Both the position numbers and the translations under genes were made by a program. Under the pieces are notes generated by a model that saw only the letters and a program-made list of their open reading frames with translations, was not told where the DNA came from and searched no databases. Positions 12,008 to 24,380 of a DNA stretch of 64,000 nucleotides are shown piece by piece (position 1 is the first letter of the stretch; every line of letters starts with the position of its first letter). Source of the stretch: Meghimatium bilineatum (lineage: Eukaryota; Mollusca; Gastropoda; Stylommatophora; Philomycidae); contig CM067314.1 in assembly GCA_034231615.1 (NCBI GenBank), positions 8,805,501-8,869,500 on the forward strand. Reading direction: 5' to 3'.

Positions 12008-12800
12008 GTAAACATACATATTGGAAATCAGACATACATATTGAAAATCAAACATACATACTAGAAATCAAACATACGTATTGGAAATCAAATATATATA
12101 TTGAAAATCAAACATACATATTGAAAATCAAACATACATATTGAAAATCAAACATACATATTGAAAATCAAACATACATATTGGAAAGGAAACATATATA
12201 TTGGAAATCAAACATACATATTTGAAAGCAAACATACATATTGGAAATCAAACATACGTATTGGAAATCAAATATACGTATTGGAAATCAAACATACGTA
12301 TTGGAAATCAAACATGCGTATTGGAAATCAAACATACATATTGATAATCAAACATATATATTGGAAATCAAACATACATATTGAAAATCAAACATACATA
12401 TTGAAAATCAAACATACATATTGGAAAGGAAACATATATATTGGAAATCAAACATACATATTTGAAAGCAAACATACATATTGGAAATCAAACATACGTA
12501 TTGGAAATCAAATATACATATTGGAAATCAAACATATGTATTGGAAATCAAACATGCGTATTGGAAATCAAACATACATATTGATAATCAAACATATATA
12601 TTGGAAATCAAACATACGTATTGGAAATCAAACATGCGTATTGAAAATCAAACATATATATTGGAAATCAAACATATATATTGGAAATCAAACATGCGTA
12701 TTGGAAATCAAACATACATATTGTAAATTAAATATGCATATTGGAAAACAAACATACATATTGAAATCAAACATACATATTGGAAATTAAACTTATATAC
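12008..12800. repeat. 20-bp minisatellite with 240-bp higher-order repeat
   Basis: About 40 copies of TTGGAAATCAAACATACATA. The variant pattern (GGAAAGGA, TTTGAAAGCA, GCGTA, TTGATAATCA) repeats with a 240-bp spacing between 12181-12360 and 12421-12600, so a block of 12 units was duplicated. Open frames here arise because the unit has no stop in frame. Confidence 0.95.
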
Positions 12801-12834
12801 CGGGAGTTATACATACATTATGTATTAGGAATTA

Positions 12835-12945
12835 GTTGATTATCCTCCTCACACAAGAGAGATGTCCTTTGGTTCTCAGATGTCCACTTCAGTAAATCTA
12901 TCAGGGTATAACGGCTGTTTGTTCCGGTTCTATGTTGATTAACTG
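12835..12945 (-). pseudogene. Family C relic
   Basis: The minus strand reads HRTGTNSRYTLIDLLKW, then SENQRTS and a CEEDNQLIP stretch. It aligns with TISRFTMRDLLKRRSEHIW and CEVGNQ at 53640-53750. The Cys of the CPVC motif is partly lost. It sits in the gap between two portions of the 20-bp superarray. Confidence 0.5.
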
Positions 12946-12959
12946 CTCTTTATATGCAT

Positions 12960-13962
12960 TAATTTACATACATTTTGGGAGTTAAATATACGTATATATG
13001 GGAATCACTCTTATATACTGAGCAAATAAATATACAGTTTGGGAATTGAGCATACATGTTATAAATCAAATATACATCCTGGGAATGAACCATACTATTT
13101 GAAATCAAGTATACACATTTGAATTCAAAAAATTATATCGGGAATGAAATATACATATTTTAGAATCAAACATAGTTACTGTGAATGAAATACACACATT
13201 TGAAATCACACATACATATTGGAAAACAAACATACATACGGTGAATCAAACATACATACGGTGAATCAAACATACTTTCTATGAATAAAATATACATTCT
13301 ATGAATAAAACAAACATTATTGGGAATGAAACATACATACTGGAAATAAAATAAATATTTTGTGAATTAAATACACATGTTGGAATCAAACTGTGAATAA
13401 GACATTGATTCTTGGAATAAAATATGCATTTTAAAATTCAAATATACATTCTGCGAATGAAACATGAATATTAGAAATCAAACATACATACTGGTAATCA
13501 AAAACAGATACTGTGGATCAAAAATACATTTTGGGAATCAAATATACATATTCGGAATCAATATACAATTTAGGCATCAAATATACATATTCGGAATCAA
13601 ATATACATTTTGGAAATCAAATATACATATTCGGAATCAGTATACAACTTAGGCATCAAATATACATATTTGGAATCAGTATACAATTTAGGCATCAAAT
13701 ATACATATTCGGAATCAGTATACAATTTAGGCATCAAATATACCTATTCGGAATCAAATATTCATTCTGGGAAATTAATAAACATATTCGAAATTAAATA
13801 AATATTTTGAGAATCAAATATACATATTCGGAATCAAATATTCATTCTGGGAATCAAATAAACATATTCGGAATCACATATACATATTCGGAATTAAATA
13901 TACATACTAGGAAACAGACATAGTGCGAATCAAACATAGATACTGGACATCGCATATGCATT
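12960..13962. repeat. Degenerate part of the 20-bp superarray
   Basis: 19-21 bp units of GGAATCAAATATACATATT type, strongly diverged, joining the two ordered parts of the array. At 13550-13745 a ~39-bp dimer (AATCAGTATACAATTTAGGC plus ATCAAATATACATATTCGG) repeats about five times, a local secondary expansion. Confidence 0.85.
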
Positions 13963-15163
13963 TTGGTAATCAAATATTCATATTCGGAATCAAACTTACA
14001 TACTGGGAATAAAACATATATTCTGCGAATCATACATAAATTCTGGGAATCACACATACATTCTCGGAATCATACATACATTCTCGGAATCACACATACA
14101 TTCTCGGAATCACACATACATTCTCGGAATCATACATACATTCTGGGAATCACACATACATTCTCGGAATCATACATACATTCTCGGAATCACACATACA
14201 TTCTCGGAATCACACATACATTCTCGGAATCACACATACATTCTCGGAATCATACATACATTCTCGGAATCATATATACATTCTCGGAATCATATATACA
14301 TTCTCGGAATCATATATACATTCTCGGAATCATACATACATTCTCGGAATCATACATACATTCTCGGAATCATATATACATTCTCGGAATCATATATACA
14401 TTCTCGGAATCATACATACATTCTCGGAATCATACATACATTCTCGGAATCATACATACATTCTCGGAATCATATATACATTCTCGGAATCATACATACA
14501 TTCTCGGAATCATACATACATTCTCGGAATCATACATACATTCTCGGAATCATACATACATTCTCGGAATCATACATACATTCTCGGAATCATATATACA
14601 TTCTCGGAATCATATATACATTCTCGGAATCATATATACATTCTCGGAATCATATATACATTCTCGGAATCATATATACATTCTCGGAATCATATATACA
14701 TTCTCGGAATCATACATACATTCTCGGAATCATACATACATTCTCGGAATCATATATACATTCTCGGAATCATATATACATTCTCGGAATCATATATACA
14801 TTCTCGGAATCATATATACATTCTCGGAATCATATATACATTCTCGGAATCATACATACATTCTCGGAATCATACATACATTCTCGGAATCATATATACA
14901 TTCTCGGAATCATACATACATTCTCGGAATCATATATACATTCTCGGAATCATACATACATTCTCGGAATCATACATACATTCTCGGAATCATATATACA
15001 TTCTCGGAATCATACATACATTCTCGGAATCATATATACATTCTCGGAATCATACATACATTCTCGGAATCATATATACATTCTCGGAATCATACATACA
15101 TTCTCGGAATCATATATACATTCTCGGAATCATACATACATTCTCGGAATCATATATACATGT
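13963..15163. repeat. Homogeneous 20-bp minisatellite, about 58 copies
   Basis: Unit TTCTCGGAATCATACATACA in perfect 20-bp register from about 14040. The only frequent variation is CACACA, CATACA or CATATA in the second half. The CACACA form is confined to the first 250 bp. The 404-codon frame here is a by-product: no stop occurs in any of the three phases through which a 20-bp unit cycles. Confidence 0.97.
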
Positions 15164-15165
15164 CA

Positions 15166-16170
15166 CATTTAATATAAGGGTATCGCAGTCGTAGTTTTGA
15201 AGTTCAGAACTTGTTATTTTTTATGGATTTGGACGGCGAGAGCTGTTTTCTTTATGGACGGTCATACGGTGGTCAGAGTTCTGATCTTAGAAGCTGATGT
15301 GTCGGGAATGTTAGAGAAGCTATCAAACAACTGACCGAGTCAAGATATTAGTGATAGGCCAACATAGAGGGGTCAAACAACGTCACGCTAAAATTTAGAA
15401 TACATTTTTGCTCAGCGACAGACAATGGTGAATTGACGAGGCTGTACTGAACTTCTTTGTTCACAAATGAAAAGTAAAAGCTTTCACTGTTTTTGTAAAC
15501 AAGATAGCAACATTTGTTATCTGTTCTCCCTTTGGATAAAACAAAAGATTTCCCAATTTCTGCATTGTGTTGTCAATCCGAATACCTTGCCATAGTTACC
15601 TGCCTTTGATGGTGTTTATTGTGGTCATGTGACCTGGGTATTGAACATTATAACAAATTTCTATTGGGATTGTAGTCGTTTGATGAAAACGGCAAATGTT
15701 AATCGTGCCGTAATCTCTTTTGATGTGATAATCTTGATGAAACAAAATCAAACAAACTCTTGAAGCAATCACAACAGTTCTCAATTCTCTGCAACAACAC
15801 AAACAAAATACAGCGCATTGAATTAATGAAGGAAATCTTTGTGGAAGCTGTCTTGGGAATCGTTGAGTTGTGGCTGGATTGAAAGTCACGCGAGACTTTG
15901 AAAATTCGCTGTAGCATATTTTGTATAGTATAAGCTTTTTCAACCGTTTTATAATTTTCGTTTTCCCTAGTAGGTTCAGAGACTTTGCTAATGGAACGTG
16001 AAAGGCACGACTTTCTCTGAACTCGAACATCGACCTACTCGAGCGAGTTGGGATTGAGGTTCTGCTCTACAAGCCAGGTTGGGATTGAAGTCTGCCTCGG
16101 AAACCAGAATAATTCGTTAAGTTTTTAATATATTTGTAGTGATGTTCAAGCTCTGCCAAGATAATTAGAG
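15166..16170. other. Unassigned spacer between the two largest arrays
   Basis: No gene recognised. A 144-codon minus-strand frame at 15596-16030 has no motif and ordinary AT-rich composition. It is probably chance. Direct repeats of GAG.TTGGGATTGA.GT.CTGC occur near 16046-16100. Confidence 0.5.
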
Positions 16171-19100
16171 TTGGGGATGTGTTGGGACTGTGTGGTGATG
16201 AGGTGAAGAAGGTTAGAAAATGTGAGGAAGATGAGTTGGGACTGTGATGTGATGAGGTGAAGAAGGTTAGAAAATGTGAGGAAGATGAGTTGGGACTGTG
16301 TAGTGATGAGGTGAAGAAGGTTAGAAAATGTGAGGAAGATGAGTTGGGACTGTGTAGTGATGAGGTGAAGAAGGTTAGAAAATGTGAGGAAGATGAGTTG
16401 GGACTGTGTAGTGATGAGGTTAAGAAGGTTAGAAAATGTGAGGAAGATGAGTTGGGACTGTGTAGTGATGAGGTTAAGAAGGTTAGAAAATGTGAGGAAG
16501 ATGAGTTGGGACTGTGTAGTGATGAGGTTAAGAAGGTTAGAAAATGTGAGGAAGATGAGTATCTGTTGGGACTGTGTAGTGATGAGGTGAAGAAGGTTAG
16601 AAAATGTGAGGAAGATGAGTTGGGACTGTGATGTGATGAGGTGAAGAAGGTTAGAAAATGTGAGGAAGATGAGTTGGGACTGTGTAGTGATGAGGTGAAG
16701 AAGGTTAGAAAATGTGAGGAAGATGAGTTGGGACTGTGTAGTGATGAGGTGAAGAAGGTTAGAAAATGTGAGGAAGATGAGTTGGGACTGTGATGTGATG
16801 AGGTGAAGAAGGTTAGAAAATGTGAGGAAGATGAGTTGGGACTGTGATGTGATGAGGTGAAGAAGGTTAGAAAATGTGAGGAAGATGAGTTGGGACTGTG
16901 TAGTGATGAGGTGAAGAAGGTTAGAAAATGTGAGGAAGATGAGTTGGGACTGTGTAGTGATGAGGTGAAGAAGGTTAGAAAATGTGAGGAAGATGAGTTG
17001 GGACTGTGTAGTGATGAGGTGAAGAAGGTTAGAAAATGTGAGGAAGATGAGTTGGGACTGTGATGTGATGAGGTGAAGAAGGTTAGAAAATGTGAGGAAG
17101 ATTAGTTGGGACTGTGTAGTGATGAGGTGAAGAAGGTTAGAAAATGTGAGGAAGATGAGTTGGGACTGTGTAGTGATGAGGTGAAGAAGGTTAGAAAATG
17201 TGAGGAAGATGAGTTGGGACTGTGTGGTGATGAGGAGAAGAAGGTTAGAAAATGTGAGGAAGATGAGTTGGGACTGTGTAGTGATGAGGTGAAGAAGGTT
17301 AGAAAATGTGAGGAAGATGAGTTGGGACTGTGTAGTGATGAGGTGAAGAAGGTTAGAAAATGTGAGGAAGATGAGTTGGGACTGTGTAGTGATGAGGTGA
17401 AGAAGGTTAGAAAATGTGAGGAAGATGAGTTGGGACTGTGTAGTGATGAGGTGAAGAAGGTTAGAAAATGTGAGGAAGATGAGTTGGGACTGTGTAGTGA
17501 TGAGGTGAAGAAGGTTAGAAAATGTGAGGAAGATGAGTTGGGACTGTGATGTGATGAGGTGAAGAAGGTTAGAAAATGTGAGGAAGATGAGTTGGGACTG
17601 TGTAGTGATGAGGTGAAGAAGGTTAGAAAATGTGAGGAAGATGAGTTGGGACTGTGTGGTGATGAGGAGAAGAAGGTTAGAAAATGTGAGGAAGATGAGT
17701 TGGGACTGTGATGTGATGAGGTGAAGAAGGTTAGAAAATGTGAGGAAGATGAGTTGGGACTGTGTAGTGATGAGGTTAAGAAGGTTAGAAAATGTGAGGA
17801 AGATGAGTTGGGACTGTGATGTGATGAGGTTAAGAAGGTTAGAAAATGTGAGGAAGATTAGTTGGGACTGTGATGTGATGAGGTGAAGAAGGTTAGAAAA
17901 TGTGAGGAAGATGAGTTGGGACTGTGATGTGATGAGGTGAAGAAGGTTAGAAAATGTGAGGAAGATGAGTTGGGACTGTGTAGTGATCAGGTGAAGAAGG
18001 TTAGAAAATGTGAGGAAGATGAGTTGGGACTGTGTAGTGATGAGGTGAAGAAGGTTAGAAAATGTGAGGAAGATGAGTTGGGACTGTGATGTGATGAGGT
18101 GAAGAAGGTTAGAAAATGTGAGGAAGATGAGTTGGGACTGTGTAGTGATGAGGTGAAGAAGGTTAGAAAATGTGAGGAAGATGAGTTGGGACTGTGATGT
18201 GATGAAGAAGGTTAGAAAATGTGAGGAAGATGAGTTGGGACTGTGATGTGATGAGGTCAAGAAGGTTAGAAAATGTGAGGAAGATGAGTTGGGACTGTGT
18301 AGTGATGAGGTTAAGAAGGTTAGAAAATGTGAGGAAGATGAGTTGGGACTGTGATGTGATGAGGTTAAGAAGGTTAGAAAATGTGAGGAAGATTAGTTGG
18401 GACTGTGATGTGATGAGGTGAAGAAGGTTAGAAAATGTGAGGAAGATGAGTTGGGACTGTGTAGTGATCAGGTGAAGAAGGTTAGAAAATGTGAGGAAGA
18501 TGAGTTGGGACTGTGTAGTGATCAGGTGAAGAAGGTTAGAAAATGTGAGGAAGATGAGTTGGGACTGTGATGTGATGAGGTGAAGAAGGTTAGAAAATGT
18601 GAGGAAGATGAGTATCTGTTGGGACTGTGTAGTGATGAGGTTAAGAAGGTTAGAAAATGTGAGGAAGATGAGTTGGGACTGTGTAGTGATGAGGTGAAGA
18701 AGGTTAGAAAATGTGAGGAAGATGAGTTGGGACTGTGTTGTGATGAGGTGAAGAAGGTTAGAAAATGTGAGGAAGATGAGTTGGGACTGTGAAGTGATGA
18801 GGTGAAGAAGGTTAGAAAATGTGAGGAAGATGAGTTGGGACTGTGTAGTGATGAGGTGAAGAAGGTTAGAAAATGTGAGGAAGATGAGTTGGGACTGTGT
18901 AGTGATGAGGTGAAGAAGGTTAGAAAATGTGAGGAAGATGAGTTGGGACTGTGTAGTGATGAGGTGAAGAAGGTTAGAAAATGTGAGGAAGATGAGTTGG
19001 GACTGTGATGTGATGAGGTGAAGAAGGTTAGAAAATGTGAGGAAGATGAGTATCTGTTGGGACTGTGTAGTGATGAGGTTAAGAAGGTTAGAAAATGTGA

Positions 19101-19845
19101 GGAAGATGAGTTGGGACTGTGATGTGATGAGGTGAAGAAGGTTAGAAAATGTGAGGAAGATGAGTTGGGACTGTGATGTGATGAGGTGAAGAAGGTTAGA
19201 AAATGTGAGGAAGATGAGTATCTGTTGGGACTGTGTAGTGATGAGGTTATGAAGGTTAGAAAATGTGAGGAAGATGAGTTGGGACTGTGTAGTGATGAGG
19301 TGAAGAAGGTTAGAAAATGGGAGGAAGATGAGTTGGGACTGTGTAGTGATGAGGTGAAGAAGGTTAGAAAATGTGAGGAAGATGAGTTGGGACTGTGTAG
19401 TGATGAGGTGAAGAAGGTTAGAAAATGTGAGGAAGATGAGTTGGGACTGTGTAGTGATGAGGTGAAGAAGGTTAGAAAATGTGAGGAAGATGAGTTGGGA
19501 CTGTGTAGTGATGAGGTGAAGAAGGTTAGAAAATGTGAGGAAGATGAGTTGGGACTGTGTAGTGATGAGGTGAAGAAGGTTAGAAAATGTGAGGAAGATG
19601 AGTTGGGACTGTGTAGTGATGAGGTGAAGAAGGTTAGAAAATGTGAGGAAGATGAGTATCTGTTGGGACTGTGTAGTGATGAGGTGAAGAAGGTTAGAAA
19701 ATGTGAGGAAGATGAGTTGGGACTGTGATGTGATGAGGTGAAGAAGGTTAGAAAATGTGAGGAAGATGAGTATCTGTTGGGACTGTGTAGTGATGAGGTG
19801 AACAATGGTAGCAGAAAATGTGAGGAAGAATACATTTTCAAATGT
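16171..19845. repeat. 54-bp minisatellite, about 68 copies
   Basis: The unit contains GTGATGAGGTGAAGAAGGTT, AGAAAATGTGAGGAAGATGA and GTTGGGACTGTGTA. Six units carry a 6-bp insertion making GAGTATCTGTTGGG (near 16560, 18613, 19051, 19219, 19656 and 19771). TGTAGTGATGAG and TGATGTGATGAG are the main alternatives. A run of rare variants (GGTTAAGAAG, GATTAGTTGG, GATCAGGTG) recurs about 538 bp apart (17760 and 18298), showing block duplication. Frames of 704 and 571 codons on the minus strand are open only because the unit is a multiple of three. A 5-bp deletion near 18205 separates them. The plus strand is purine-rich throughout. Confidence 0.97.
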
Positions 19846-20651
19846 TGCATTAAATATTACTGTTATACGTATTGTCAATTTCTAGAACAGAGCCACTGGT
19901 TTGGAGCGAAAGAAACTTATTTCTAGCCAGCAGCTTCAATTGATGTGTTACCGACAGTGGCATCCGCTCAGTTAGCCTAGAGAAGCAAATGAGAGATGAA
20001 ACGCGACAGAAGTTCCCGGGTATTTAACATTGCCTCTAATCAGGTTTGGACCGAGCCATATCTGACCTGGAGTGAGGCAGTCAATTCATCACAGTTCCAT
20101 CCCAACTATCCAAAAATTGATTCTAACCTCATTGTGGCGGTTATAACCCAATATGGAGTCCTCAAGGCTTCCTCTTCCGCCTACAGTTTCTCGTATAATT
20201 TTGTTAACGCCGGGCCAGCATCTGAATACACCAGCCAATCAGCGTTCAGAGATTTGTGTTGACGAGCTGATGTCGGGAGTTTAAACTGTATTGGTTATTG
20301 AGTGAAAGCCGATGCTGTAAGCGTAATTAGTCCATCAGTCTAAGTGGGTTAATATTCATGTCTATTGCACATTTTGTCCTGCAGCGACTTAACCATCCCA
20401 TTCACAAATCTCGACCTAACCTCAATTTACATACCAGAACGTGATCGGGTTAACCAATCATTTCAAAGTCTGTTAGAAATATCTCACAGTGAAGACAAAG
20501 ATAAATTATTAGATCATAGCAGCAAGAATCTTTGACTTAGTTGTAGAGAACTCTTTCGTGCCTGTGGGGTGCTTAATATAAATAATGCACAGTCTTTCTG
20601 ATAACAAACTTTGCCAGTACAATATAAATATGATGTATTATCAATTTAAGA
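19846..20651. other. Unassigned DNA
   Basis: An 88-codon frame at 19996-20262 has no recognisable motif. No repeats seen. Confidence 0.4.
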
Positions 20652-20830
20652 TTAACAAGCAATTTCGTATAGAATAAATTATTAACTTTATAAAGATAAA
20701 CAAGAAATTACGTATAGAATTAATTATTAACTTTGTAAAGATAATCAATTACATATAAAATAAATTATAAACTTTCTAAAAATAACCAAACAGTTACATA
20801 TAAAATAAAATATAAACTATCTGAAGCTCT
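20652..20830. repeat. Degenerate ~44-bp AT-rich repeat, about 4 copies
   Basis: Units share AATTACRTATARAATAAATTATNAACTTT with many substitutions and small deletions. Confidence 0.7.
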
Positions 20831-21033
20831 TTTGTTTTTATGTTAAAAACATAATGAAATTATATAATATAACAGAACCAGAGGACGAGATTTGAACCAG
20901 TTTCGCTTATCTGACACCAATTTGCCTTGACATTTCAGACAACACAGCTTCCGAATTCGATCAATAAGTATCTCCAGAGAAGATCAATTTCATATATATA
21001 TATATTATTCAGAGAAGTAAATAATTAAAAATA

Positions 21034-21371
21034 TGTACTCAGCAAATCATGAAATTAAAAAGTAAAATATATCACAATTATAGTCAGCAAATCATGAAAT
21101 TAAATAGTAAAATATATCACAATTATAGTCAGCAAATCATGAAATTAAAAAGTAAAATATATCACAATTATAGTCAGCAAATCATGAAATTAAGAAGTAA
21201 AATATATCACAATTATAGTCAGCAAATCATGAAATTAGAAAGTAAAATATATCACTTTATAGTCAGCAAAACATGAAATTAGAAAGTAAAATATATCACA
21301 ATTATAGTCAGCAAATCATGAAATTAGAAAGTAAAATATATCACTTTATAGTCAGCAAATCATGAAATTTG
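21034..21371. repeat. 45-bp minisatellite, about 7 copies
   Basis: The unit includes GTCAGCAAATCATGAAATTA and AAAGTAAAATATATCAC. Two copies lack seven bases of the ACAATTATAG end. Confidence 0.93.
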
Positions 21372-21428
21372 AGAAGAAAATGTTTAAAAGTGTACTTTCA
21401 GATTCTTGGCGAATACTCGAATTAGAAA

Positions 21429-21738
21429 GTAATTAATGCCTAAGGGAGGACTACAAAAACGTAATGAATGCATAACAGAGGACTACAAAAAGTAATGAAT
21501 GCCTAACGGAGGACTACACAAGTAATAATGCATATCAGAAGATTTACAAACAGTAATTAATGCCTAACGGAGGACTACAAAAAGTAATAAATGCATAACG
21601 AAGGACTACAAAAAGTAATGAATGCCTAACGGAGGACTACAAAAAGGTAATAAATGCATAACGAAGGACTACAAAAAGTAATGAATGCCTAATGGAGGAC
21701 TACAAAAAGTAATGAATTCCCAACGGAGGACTACAAAA
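21429..21738. repeat. 31-bp minisatellite, about 10 copies
   Basis: Unit GTAATGAATGCCTAACGGAG plus GACTACAAAAA. Alternating CCTAACGGAGG and CATAACGAAGG versions suggest dimer amplification in the middle of the array. Confidence 0.92.
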
Positions 21739-21757
21739 ACAGGAGTTTTAACATTAC

Positions 21758-22470
21758 AAGTGTGTGTGTGACATATGTCATCATATGTTCAGTGTATGTG
21801 TGTGTGTGACATATGTCACCATATGTTCAGTGTATGTTTGTGTGACATGTCATCATATGTTCAGTGTATGTGTGTGTGACATATGTCATCATATGTTCAG
21901 TGTATGTTTGTGTGACATATGTCACCATATGTTCAGTGTATGTGTGTGTGTGTGACACATGTCACCATATGTTCAGTGTATGTTTGTGTGACATGTCATC
22001 ATATGTTCAGTGTATGTGTGTGTGACATATGTCACCATATGTTCAGTGTATGTGTGTGTGTGTGACATATGTTACCATATGTTCAGTGTATGTTTGTGTG
22101 ACATGTCATCATATGTTCAGTGTATGTGTGTGTGACATATGTCATCATATGTTCAGTGTATGTGTGTGTGACATATGTCACCATATGTTCAGTGTATGTT
22201 TGTGTGACATGTCATCATATGTTCAGTGTATGTGTGTGTGACATATGTCATCATATGTTCAGTGTATGTGTATGTGACATATGCCATCATATGTTCAGTG
22301 TATGTGTGTGCGACATATGACGCCGTATGCTCAGTGTGTGTGACATATCCCATCATATGTTCAGTGTGTGTGACATATCCCATCATATGTTCAGTGTGTG
22401 TGACATATCCCATCATATGCTCAGTGTGTGTGACATATCCCATCATATGTTCAGTGTGTGTGTGACAGGT
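21758..22470. repeat. 36-bp then 28-bp TG/CA-rich minisatellite
   Basis: First part: units of CATATGTTCAGTGTATGTGT plus GTGTGACATATGTCAC. A shorter TTTGTGTGACATGTCAT version alternates with it in a regular order, giving a higher-order pattern. From about 22330 the unit switches abruptly to a 28-bp form with GACATATCCCATC (five copies). Confidence 0.94.
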
Positions 22471-22504
22471 CATCTTGTGTTCAGAGTGTTATCACCGGAG
22501 GAGG

Positions 22505-22625
22505 CCATAGGAAGAGAAATATTTGAACAATAAACAATATTACAATGATAGATTTTAGTTAGCCTCGGTGACATGTACAGGAACAATAAACAATATTATA
22601 TTGATACAGTTTAGTTAGCCCTAGT
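22505..22625. repeat. Two-copy direct repeat, ~57 bp
   Basis: AACAATAAACAATATTA followed by TTTAGTTAGCC occurs twice in tandem with several substitutions. Confidence 0.85.
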
Positions 22626-22774
22626 TCAGAAATCAATGTACGTTTTTTAGGCACCAGGGAGGGGCAAGCAGTAAAATATTCCCCAAAAGTCGGACACTGG
22701 TCAATACCAAAAGTGAACACCAAAGGTTGAGTACTTATGAGTTATGACTGTAGGTTATTATTAACGAACTCCTG

Positions 22775-22865
22775 GCAAGTCCAAACAGGTGCCCCCCATC
22801 CCTGTTTCAATAAATCCATCAGTGTGTAGCGTGTTAGGGTTTCAGTTGAATGCTGATTTGTCAAT
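22775..22865 (-). pseudogene. Family C relic, worn
   Basis: The minus strand reads LTRYTLMDLLKQ followed by VWTCQ, matching SRYTLIDLLKW and SRFTMRDLLKRR in the other copies. The second Cys is lost. Confidence 0.45.
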
Positions 22866-22911
22866 CTCGTCCTAAATATATTATGTTTCTCTTTACAGGC
22901 TGTTTGGATCT

Positions 22912-23125
22912 TTACGCCGATCTGACGCAGTCTTCATAGTGACCATGATTCCCAATTTACACTGATCTGACGCAGTCTTCATAGTGACCATGATTCACAA
23001 TTTACACTGATCTGACGCAGTCTTCATAGTGACCATGATTCACAATTTACATCGAATCTGACGCAGTCTTGAGAGCGATCATTATTCACACTTTACGCCG
23101 ATCTGGCACAGTCTTTACAGCGACT
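22912..23125. repeat. ~60-bp minisatellite, 3-4 copies
   Basis: Units contain GATCTGACGCAGTCTTCATA then GTGACCATGATTCACAATTT. The last copies diverge (CTTGAGAGCGATCATTATTC, GATCTGGCACAGTC). Confidence 0.85.
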
Positions 23126-23248
23126 CTTTGGTGGAGTAAGTATTCAGTTACTAACACTTACAAATCCGTAGTCTGGGTCTTCAGATTATATTATTGAACT
23201 GTATACATTATTTCGTTTGCTTCTATAAAGGATCATGAAAGTGTTGAC

Positions 23249-23519
23249 CTGGTTCTGGGTTGGAACGCGTGTCCCCCTATGTGATTATTTCCCTTGGGTA
23301 TGTTAATCAGTTTATGTTTATCAATAAATAATTTAAATATAAATTTATTTAGGATTACGATTATGGTTAGTTATATAAAACATAGCTAACCTTAATCCTT
23401 AACCCTAACCCTAAAAATGAGTATTTAAATTAATTATTGATAAATCATTGATATATTAGGTCAATTTAGGTTAATTAACCGTAAAATATGCTTGGGGACA
23501 CGGATTTCAAACCAGAACC
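23249..23519. mobile_element. Imperfect inverted repeat (foldback or MITE-like)
   Basis: Two arms of about 125-135 bp face each other around TTATATAAAACATAG (about 23370-23384). Outer ends pair GGTTCTGGGTTGGAACGCGT with the complement of GGTTTGAAATCCGTGTCCCC-type sequence. Inner parts pair TTTATCAATAAATAATTTAA. Identity is moderate with small gaps. The right arm holds AACCCTAACCCTAA, a short telomere-like stretch. It could also be two inverted copies of one short element. No flanking duplication is evident. Confidence 0.6.
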
Positions 23520-24160
23520 GAAGACTTCCCCTTGAGCACAATTAATCATTGTAACTATTATCTATTAACGTTGTACTGAAGAAGGACTTGCATTAACTCA
23601 CAAGGCACTCATTGGAATATTGACTGAGTCACTTTGTAACATACTCTCATTCCAATGTTTCAGTTGTGCGATAACTTGACAGGGAGGTAAATCTTGAATT
23701 GTGTACAGGTCATGACACTTACACCTTTAGCAAGCGATGATTACGAGAATTATCGTTCTTTGATGGGTTCAGTCAGTGCTTGGAGTTCGGTTATCAACAG
23801 GTAGAGACATCAAAATTCGAATTAAATCTCAATGAAAAAGAGGTTAATCTTATCTACGTGGATTCCTGTTGCAGTCGCCTCGGCTGAAACTAATTCCCAC
23901 AGCCACCTAGGTTTGAATAAGTAAACAATATATCGAGAGTTATCGCTACCTAACAGGAACAGAACAATCTCCGGTAACACCTGGAAGGCCGAGTCATTCT
24001 CTGCGGGAGTTCTTGAGGATGACGTGTATTTAGGTTTAACACCTGCGTTGTCCATAATCTGGAGAAATAAATTCAAAGTCAGTTCTGAAATTGGTGACTT
24101 TAAAGGTAGAAACATATTTGAATAGAATTATGGTGATAACAGTTTTAGGTAGAAGATTCA
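23520..24160. other. Unassigned DNA
   Basis: A 97-codon minus-strand frame (23822-24115) has no recognised motif. No repeats seen. Confidence 0.4.
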
Positions 24161-24162
24161 GG

Positions 24163-24345
24163 AAGTCAGGATCAAGGTCTGCAGCGATGCAGATTTATGA
24201 AATAGGGATGTGATTATGTGACAATATGTGCAGAAGAAAGCATTAGTTACTTGCACACATACTGGGTGCACAAGGTCAAGGTCCGCAGCAATGCAGCTCA
24301 ATGAAGCTTTAGGAAGTAGGGAGGTGTATATGTGCGATTATGTGC
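24163..24345. repeat. Two-copy ~110-bp direct repeat
   Basis: Both copies share AAGGTC.GCAGC.ATGCAG, then AGGGA.GTG.ATATGTG.. and ATTAG.TACTTG.GCACA. Identity is moderate. Confidence 0.7.
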
Positions 24346-24380
24346 CATTAGATACTTGTGCACATTAACTCTCTCTGAAT

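Noticed and set aside
12008-15163. CRISPR-like array
   Set aside because: Units are contiguous with no unique spacers, and the surroundings are eukaryotic with LINEs and SINEs.
13963-15177. 404-codon plus-strand frame
   Set aside because: A 20-bp repeat free of stops in all phases; the peptide is an 20-residue cycle with no other content.
15596-16030. 144-codon minus-strand frame
   Set aside because: No motif; composition like the surrounding DNA; an overlapping alternative frame is also open.
16146-19878. Minus-strand frames of 704, 571 and 442 codons, serine/leucine-rich
   Set aside because: They consist of the 54-bp minisatellite. The unit is a multiple of three and happens to lack stops; the flanks add no domain.
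21758-22470. Cysteine/histidine-rich frames resembling small zinc-binding repeats
   Set aside because: Artefact of the TG/CA-rich minisatellite in several frames on both strands.
23395-23416. Telomere repeat block
   Set aside because: Only two AACCCT units within one arm of an inverted repeat; too short to be an interstitial telomere.
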